Source: Choristoneura fumiferana
Taxonomy: Eukaryota; Arthropoda; Insecta; Lepidoptera; Tortricidae
Assembly (NCBI RefSeq): GCF_025370935.1
Contig: NC_133473.1
Span: 1,441,542 to 1,505,541, forward strand
Direction: 5' to 3'
Length of the DNA: 64,000 bases
The position numbers were made by a program, and so were the translations under genes. Positions within the stretch are counted from its first letter, which is position 1. The number at the start of each line of letters is the position of its first letter. The notes below the pieces were generated by a model that did no database searches, had not been told where the DNA came from, and worked only from the letters and a program-made list of their open reading frames with translations. Below are positions 46,201 through 55,200 of this stretch, in pieces.

Positions 46201-49200
46201 TTTTAAATTTCAAGAACTTTTAAACTTTTATTCAAGTTTTATAACTTTTCATAGGTACGAGCACGACATTGTGCTTTTTAACTCCTCATTGATAAAACTA
46301 ATTAAACTAATTTTTCAGTGAGAAAAGAGACTCGTGGATTAGTGACAGCGTAAACATTTTATTTGTAATCAACACAACGGTTGCTAAGACAACGGAATGA
46401 CATAGAGTTATGGTTTTCCAAAATAAAGAGGTTTTAGTATACAATATTTGGTTTGCATATAGCGGCATCCCTTTCGCGACTTAGCGTTTCAGTTTCGGAC
46501 CAGAGACAATAGCGGTCTTTCATTCACTTGTAAACCATTGAGACTCAGCTCTGAGAAATAAACGTCGTGGTACCAACTTCGACGATTCAGTTTAGGTGCC
46601 TAAATTGAACTGTTCTGCGTTTGGATCGTTTATGAAAAGATCATGGTAGGCCCCCAGGACTTTGAAATCTGTAACATATCAAAATCTCGGGATATTTAAC
46701 TGAAACTACATTTTCCATACTTTAGGTCCGGGGTCCTTTATGTTCGTCACTTTTTGGATGTACGGTTTGTTTTAACTACTATTGGTGAATCTCCTGTAAC
46801 TTGAGGTAGCTGTTGCAGCGGCTATTTTAACCGCTATGTTCGTGATCATAGGCGACGCTATTGATTCGCTGAAATTGCATCAAGCACAAATAACTTTTTT
46901 CATTACATAAAAGCGTACTAGTAACCTCATTTCCATGAACTACCAATTCGGCAAAGAATTAGGCAAGATAAACTATTGTTGTCTCAACATTATAAAATGT
47001 AATATTTTAGTTAATCTATTGAAATTTTATCACGATTCCGTGAGACCATGCTTATCCGTGTAAACACTTAGTACCTGGGCAACCGAGCTTTGCGCGGGCT
47101 AAAACTCGATAATAAGCGTTTTCCCAGAGATAAGACCAAGCTAGATCGATTTGTTATCCCTCGCTTAATATATATATTTTTAAGACAGTTTAGGTGAAAA
47201 GTTCCATCATTAAGCTCAATCGTCGATGTGTTTTCCATAAACTAGTGATCGCTCCAAGTTTTATTTGTAAAAAAATATATAGCAAGTATAAAGTAACTGC
47301 ACTGCACTGATGCACTCTGTTTTGTATTTATGCATAAAATATGTACTTAAGTATACATATTTCTGGTGTCCTGTCAATCGTTCATGGTTAACTGAAAGAA
47401 CCCTTGAAGGGATGAAATCGCTCTTGTACATCTAATCAGTTTTCCTTTTCATGTGTTTTAAGTGCAATAAAGAGTTATACAATAAACTACTGTTTGTCTT
47501 AAAACTAACAAAACAAGTAAAATCAAACAAAGCTGAACAAACAAATTAAAACGGCGGCAAAGACGTTACCCGCGTCAGCTGAGAGCGCGGATTAGCGGAG
47601 CGATGCCGTGTTCTGATTGGCCCGTCGACCCGTTAATGCCCGCAACGTACACTAATTCAGCCCGGTGTCGGGTTACGAGGCGGGAAATATTCCGCGCGTT
47701 CATAACCTCCGCTATTTTCATCGCGACATCGCGACGCTGTTTTTCTCACCTCTATTTGCTTTAGTTTACTTTCTCATTTGATAACGAGGAGGATAGAACT
47801 TTTCATAATCACTGCAGCGGTACAGAAAAGCACTACGTAATTAACTCTCTAATTTCTTATCCATACTAATATTATAAATGTGAAAGTGTGTGTGTGTTTG
47901 TATGTTTTTCCGTCTTTCACGTCGTAACGGAGCGACGGATCGATGTAATTTTTGGTATAGAGATAGTTTATGGGCCAGAGAGTGATTCGACATAGGCTAC
48001 TATTTATCCCGGAAAAATGCACAGTTCCCGAGGGAACAGCGCGGCATAAACGAATTCCACGCGGGGGTAGCCGCGGGCAAAAGCTAGTTAAAAGATAAAG
48101 CTAAGGTCAGGGATTGTTTTTTTTTTCATTACAGAAGGTGTGACGTAGGTGTGCCCTTATCAATTTAAGCTCACTTACAGTTCAACCGCTGCTTTAATTG
48201 AACCACTATTATGCACCAGAGATTCAAACAAATCTTTGAAAAAGATGGCTCCGTGAAGCACAGCCGCTCACTTGGTCACTCCAGGTTACTAGAGATCCGG
48301 TTAGAAGGAACATGTTCAACTTCAGAAGTGACTCATATTACAGTTGCTCGGCGAACGATAAATTGATTAAATTAGATATTCTAATTAACGGAGAAAAATC
48401 TCGCCAGCGCCTTTCAGCATATTTTAATATACTAGTACAGTCACCTGCAACATCTACCACAGCGGAGCGTGCAAAAATATCTGACACGTCGTACCGGCCC
48501 TAGAAATATTCGTATCGGATATTTATGCACGCTCCGCTGTGGCAGATATTAATGCAGGTGACTGCACTGCAATATCTATCGAAATATAAAGTTAACAAAA
48601 TCAAAAACTTTACCACTATTATACTTTAAGTATGACAGAGAGCACGCTAACCTTTATAGTAAACCGGAACCCTTATAGTTTCGCCTTGTCTGTCTGTCTG
48701 TCTGTCCGTCCGTCCGCGGCTTTGCTCAGGGGCTATAATTGCTATGAATGCTAGAGCGCTGTAATTTTGCACGGATATATTATGCCGACAAAATGGTACA
48801 CTAAAAAATTAAAAAAAAAATTTTTAGGTTACCTCCCATAGACGTAAAGTTGGGGTGTTTTTTTTTTCTTATCCAACCCTATAGTGTGGGCTATCGTTGG
48901 ATAGGTCTTTTAAAACCATTAGAGGTTTGCTAAGACGACTTTTCGATTCAGTGATTTGTTTGCGAAATATTCAACTTTAAAAAGCTAATTTTCATTAACA
49001 TCAAGCGTCCTCCCCCCCTAAAATCTAAACGGTGGGTGGAAAAATTTAAAAAAATTCAGGATGGTAGTAAGTCTATCAAACTTTCAAGGAAAACTAACGG
49101 TTAAGTTTGCTTGAGAATTATTAGTAGTTTAAGAGTAAATAGCAGCCTAAGGTATAAAATATACCACTATGGAAGATTCCGTATAAAATACGAAATCCTT

Positions 49201-52200
49201 AGAAAAATAATACTTATTTTTTTCGTAATGGCTACGGAACCCTATTTCGGGTATTTCCGACACGCTCTTGGCCGGTTTTTTTATCAAATAGCTAGCAAAC
49301 GAGCATGCGGGTCACCTGATGGTAAGCGATCATCGCCGCCCAACGCCATTTTTACTCATACATAAACTAAATATCAACTGAGACTTAACGACTATCTAAA
49401 TAGTATAATGCAAAAATTACCTCAAAGCAAATATCAACTTTTAACGATTGACATTATAGGTAAATTAAAATAATCTAAATTTTACGTGGGTCTTACGAGG
49501 TTATGCTGAGTTGGGACAATTTCTTGATAATTTGTACCCAACCTGTTTCTTTTTCTCTGTGTATATCACGAATATTACTTTCTTCCATTCTTTCTTCCAT
49601 TTTAAGTTTTTTTTTTTTATTCGACTGGATGGCAAACGAGCAAAAAGTGGGTCTCCTGATGGTAAGAGATCACCACCGCCCATAAACATCTGCAACACCA
49701 GGGGTATTGCAGACGCGTTGCCAACCTCTAAGATGGGATAACTCACGTGCCAGTAATTTCACCGGCTGTCTTACTCTCCACGCCGAAACACAACAGTACA
49801 AGCACTGCTGCTTCACGGCAGGATTAGCGAGCAAGATAGATAGATAGAGATATTTTAAGTATCTATAGTATATTGTCAATTTAATCAAATAAAAGGGATT
49901 TTAATAGCTCTACTGCAACCCCCCGGTCCTATACTACGAAATGCAAAACTCCAACTTCATATCTTGCCGTCCCGATGACGCTAATATTATTTAATACGAG
50001 AGTGAGAGGGACGGTACTAGTTCATAGTAGCCCCCCCGGCCCGCCCAGCTGGCATTCGCTAAATTAAATCTGCCGGCTTTGCACTTTAATTAAGCTTTTC
50101 TCTCATCAAACGGCTACTGTCTCCATTACAGGACGGGCTATAACTCATTTAACAGCCTATAATAATAATCTTATTACGTGAAACAACACAATATTCGCTC
50201 GTGTAGAAACATAAGCGAAAATTCTAAAACTTAAATTTTACGTCTCAAAATAACAGTCATGAGATTTTAACCTACAGATGTATTGAATAATGTTTTACCT
50301 TCGTAGTTTGTCGGAAAAGTTCTATTTATGTTGCTTTCTGAATCGGCTACAGTTAACTTCAGTAAGCTAGTTAAGATAGCTAGATAAAAACATACTTATA
50401 CATGCAGGTGGTAGGACCTTGTGCAAGGTCCGCCCGGATTGCTACCACCATCTTACTCGCTAATCCTGCCGTGAAGCAGCAGTGCTTGCACTGTGTTTCG
50501 ACGTGGAGAGTAAGACAGCCGGTGAAATTACTGGCACTTGAGGTATCCCATCTTAGGCCTCTAGGTTGGCAACGCATCTGCAATACCCCTGGTGTTGCAG
50601 ATGTTTATGGGCGGTGGTGATCTCTTACCATCAGGAGACCCACTTGCTCGTCTGCCATCCAGTCGAATAAAAAAAAAAACTTTTCCGACAAAATACGATG
50701 GCAATACATTCACCACTACATGTGTATTGCCTTGCAAGATTGTCTAAAGTGATCCGCTACTTTTGCTGCTGACTGTAGTACACGCGTTTTTAACTTTTCT
50801 GAGTGGCAACACACAGCATAACGAGCCTAACGAGCAAGATAACCCTTTATAAATTAGTTCAAATACAATAATGCCACAACGCGGAATGTTACTGTTCGCG
50901 ACAGTAAATAGGTATTGATTCTACGCAACGTATATCGCACTATAGGAACATTAAATGAACGTTTGGTATAATGTGGCAGATCAATGAGGGCTATCGTTTT
51001 TTGTCTCACTAGATGGCGCACTGTTGCGTGAGGTTTTTAAGTATGGCTTTCAAAGTCTGTTATTACGTGCGTGAAAACAAATTTTAGATTAAAATCATAT
51101 TTAATACACCTTAAAACCGTACCATAAAAATATCAAGCATGCCACAGTGTTGCATAGTCCCCGTTTTGTTCGGAAAAAAGGGAGGACAAAGGTTTCCGAA
51201 AGCCATAACTGTCTCAAAACACAGACATTCATTGCCCCGGAACGCATATTTGCCATAATTAATTTCACATGTTACAAAATATTCACAAAATTATTCTGAT
51301 TATAAATAAACCCGCGTAGCTCACCCAAAAACTATGAGATTTGACATTTCGGAGACCTCACGCTACACTAGCGCCTCTAGTGGCGAATTCATTCGCGATA
51401 GCCCTCATTGAATAATAACCGTGGTCCTACAGCACTTTTTTTCGCTTTGCTATCCTTATTAATTCACAATATCACTTTTTGATTTAAGAAGTAGAGAAGA
51501 GCGATTTTCTGTTTATAAACGAAAATATGTGGCACTAAACGTAACTGTGTTGTAAGCAAGACACAACGTAGGTACAGGTAGTGCAACGAGAGTTGAAGTG
51601 AATGATTACACACTCAGCTACATGAAGAACTGATAGCACAAAAAATGTATAACAAAAAATTGAACCGAGTATAAAAATCCATGAAAATAATTTTCTACCA
51701 GTCTGAAGTCGGTGCCTCAGCACGAGTCCGCAGGAGTGGACCTATAGTCGTCTACCTCACCTAAATACTATAACTATATATTGGGCTTAAATCACTCCTG
51801 CTGGCTCGTACTGAGGCACCGACTTCAGACTGATAGAAAATTATTTTCATAGATTTTTGTAGTCGGTTAAATTTTTGGTTATAAATGTTTTTTCACGCTT
51901 TTTTATTGTAAGTAATCTAAGATACAATAGTTTAATGTCAACTGCTGGCCACCTTTTACGAAAGATTGTTTTTCCCGATGCTGAGACATTCATTATTGAA
52001 GAGTCCTGGTGCTTCACCACCCATTCCATTTCACCATATGCATTACGATGAGCATAAATTGCTTAGCAACTGTGTTAAAGTAATTGAAATTCAAACCGTG
52101 AAATACATTAGTTATTGAGTACTAGTAGTAACTCCGATGGTCAACTGTGGTCTTCATCATCAGTTCCACTTCACCAAATGATGATTTTCAAAAGTAAATG

Positions 52201-55200
52201 CACGAGTTACTACTAAATATATCCAAATTACCATGTGTCCCTACAATAATTGAAGAGTTCCCTCGATTTCCTTAGGATCCAATCATCAGATCCTGATTCG
52301 GTGCTTATGGGACCTAATTGAAGGTATTCTATGCGAATGAAAAAAAAATCAAATCGGTTCACAAATGAAGGAGTTCGGAGGATAAAAAAAATACAACCGA
52401 ATAGATAACCTCCTCCTTTTTTTGAAGTCGGTTAAAAAGGAGATGAATTAAATGCATCAGTAAATGTCAAAATCGAGCTGTCACTACATAACAATGTTCT
52501 TGTGTGCGTGACCTCAACTCTGGTGGCATTACCTATACTAGCCATTAAGCTTCTGGCTGAAAATAAATGAAAGTTTAGTCAAATTAAAAAGTTAAACGTT
52601 GACACGTGATTGCCTTTTATTCTGCTTCATTCTGTGGAATTTATAGATTTTTGATCATTGTTGTTTTGATTTGTCGACCTCTAGAACAGCAGGGCGTCTA
52701 AAAATGTTTGCAATATTTAATTTGAGAATCATTCCGTTGTTGAATCCGCTTCCAATCTAAATGTGCGACTTTATAGTTAACCTTACTCGGAACAAAAAGT
52801 TATCTAAAGATTCCCGTGTGAAGATCGGGGCAGAATGTTGGCTATGCGCCATGCACCTCGGAGCTCGGAGCTAGCAGCGGGATGTGGGATACCTCGACTG
52901 TTCTAAAGAACTGCCGGAGTGAAAGATTCGGCATTACATCGCTACTGCTGCTGTACAGTCGAATTCATGAACTTGTGAGCAACAATTTGATCAAAAATAT
53001 CTGAACACGACTATTGTTAACGGCGTAGAACCGTGTAAGTACAGATATTTTTGATTAAATTTTTGCCCACAAGTTTATTAACTCGACTATACAATACGCT
53101 TACTGTATTACGGTGCTCAAGAAAGAGTAATTGTAAAATATATTTCTAAGTAAAACGCTTTAAAGTATCAATTAAACAAAAAGTCGAAGTTAATTCTTCT
53201 TCTTGACTTCAATAACAAGGGCATTCATACTCGTATAACAGTCACGTGCAAAGATACACGGCCAAAGCTACAAAAATTTGTATACACGACTTTATGCACT
53301 TAACATTAAGGTCACACGACCTATACATATTTTTGTAACTTTGGCCGTGTCGATATCTTTGCAGTTGACTGTACAATCACCAACACCGATATCTGACACA
53401 ACAAAGTAATATCTGACACGACTCTATTTCTAGGGTCGGTAGGACGTGTCAGATATTTTTGAACGCTGCGCTGTTGCAGATAATAATGCAGATGACTCTA
53501 TAAGGTTTCTGGTATATTCTAAATTCTGAGTAAATCGCATTGGAAGTTTTGTTTCAGTAAAATAGGTATAGACAAATATACAACCTTAAGTGAACTGTGA
53601 CATGTGTCATACATAATAGTGGTAGCCATAATAACGGTGGCGAAGATACAAATCTTAATGATGATGACGTACACGCATCTTCTTAATAACGGAATTCAGG
53701 AAACAATGGCGATAATCTTGCTTATAAAGAAGATGCAATCTTTAAAATAGTATTAAGTGAAACTTTTACTTAAGAACCGCTTATTTTTGCATCACTGTCA
53801 ATGGAATAGAGTGAAACAAAATGACTTGAACAAATAGAATAAGGCGGCAAAAATCACACAGGCAGGTACTTAACCATAATTATTGAACGTGATAATAAAT
53901 ATGCAACAAACCTGAGTGTTCCTGGTGAACCCGTAGCCCAGGAACCTCTCATCATGAGGCGGCGCAGTATCGGACGCCACGTAGAATGGCTCGTAGAGCA
54001 GCTCGAAGTTGGTCACGTTGTGGCTGACGTGCGTGTGTGCACTCTCATTGCCGCCAGACGCTTCCCATCTGGAGAAAAAGAAGAGGTTATTGTCTCTAAA
54101 ACTATCTTCAAACGACAAAAGTCATTCATCACGTTCCGTAGCTCTACAATTAATTCAGAATATGCGATAGGAGAAACTTACTTAGTAAAGTTAGAAGCGT
54201 ATTGATTGTAGATAAACACCTTCCTATGGAATGGTATCGCCAACTTCTTCCTCGACAGTCTCAGCAGCTCCGACTTGTTCGCGGGAAAATTTGCGACTCT
54301 CAGGTCGAGCTCGTACGTGGGCACCACATATGCACACAGTGGACACTTTGGGACATTCGCTAGAAACTTATCTAGAGCCTCAGCCATGCCCTTCGAGGGC
54401 ACTATATCTACATCTACTAGGAAAACATAAGACGTCTGACAATTCTTCCTCGCTAAGTTCCTTAAATGGTTTTGAGGATATGGATGTCGGACTCTCCAGG
54501 CGATAGTATCCGCTTTGATCTCGTATGGTGGCAAAGGCTTGGCTTCGCAATCTCTCGCCCAGCTGGGTACATTGCCCTGCACTCCTGGCCTTTCAAAAGG
54601 AGTGACCACATGGAGCGCTATGCGCATGAAGACTTCTGGTTGACACCGGAACATCCACATCGTAAACGCTCTCAGCAGTCTCAGTTCGTCTCCTGCCACG
54701 AAGACGGCTACTGATATTGGTCCAGACCAGTGCGTCGCTATCCTGAGCAGCTCGTGAAGCCTTTCTATGGAGCTTTGAGTTGCCAGACAGACGCGGCGGT
54801 CAGCCGATAGATCCGCATATAGATCTCCGACTGCTGCATAATCGAACATTTTGTAAGACCTGGAAGCATCCCATCTGCCAAGACGCAGGTCTATCCGTGA
54901 TATGGGGTCGTCATCGACTCCGTTGTTGCTGCCGTTGTCGGAGCAAGGTTCACAGGTGGGGGGTTCGCTGGGGGGAGGGGTAGCATGCGTGGGGCAGGAG
55001 GGGGGGTGAAGAAGCCAGATGTTTGCTGCAGCGTTGTAGAGCACCAGAGCGATCGCAGTGATGGTCACGACGCTCCACTGACATCGCCACCGCCACTGTT
55101 GATCAAAAATTATTTATTAATGGTATTGAGATTTGTATACGGATTTTTAGATAAGTGAGTAGACAGATTTGTGGTAGGCATTTGTTACGAGTTCTGTGTA

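Noticed and set aside
53954..54983. Several plus-strand open frames over the B4GAT1 exons
   Set aside because: The minus strand there encodes conserved GT49 motifs with matching splice sites, so these are antisense shadows.
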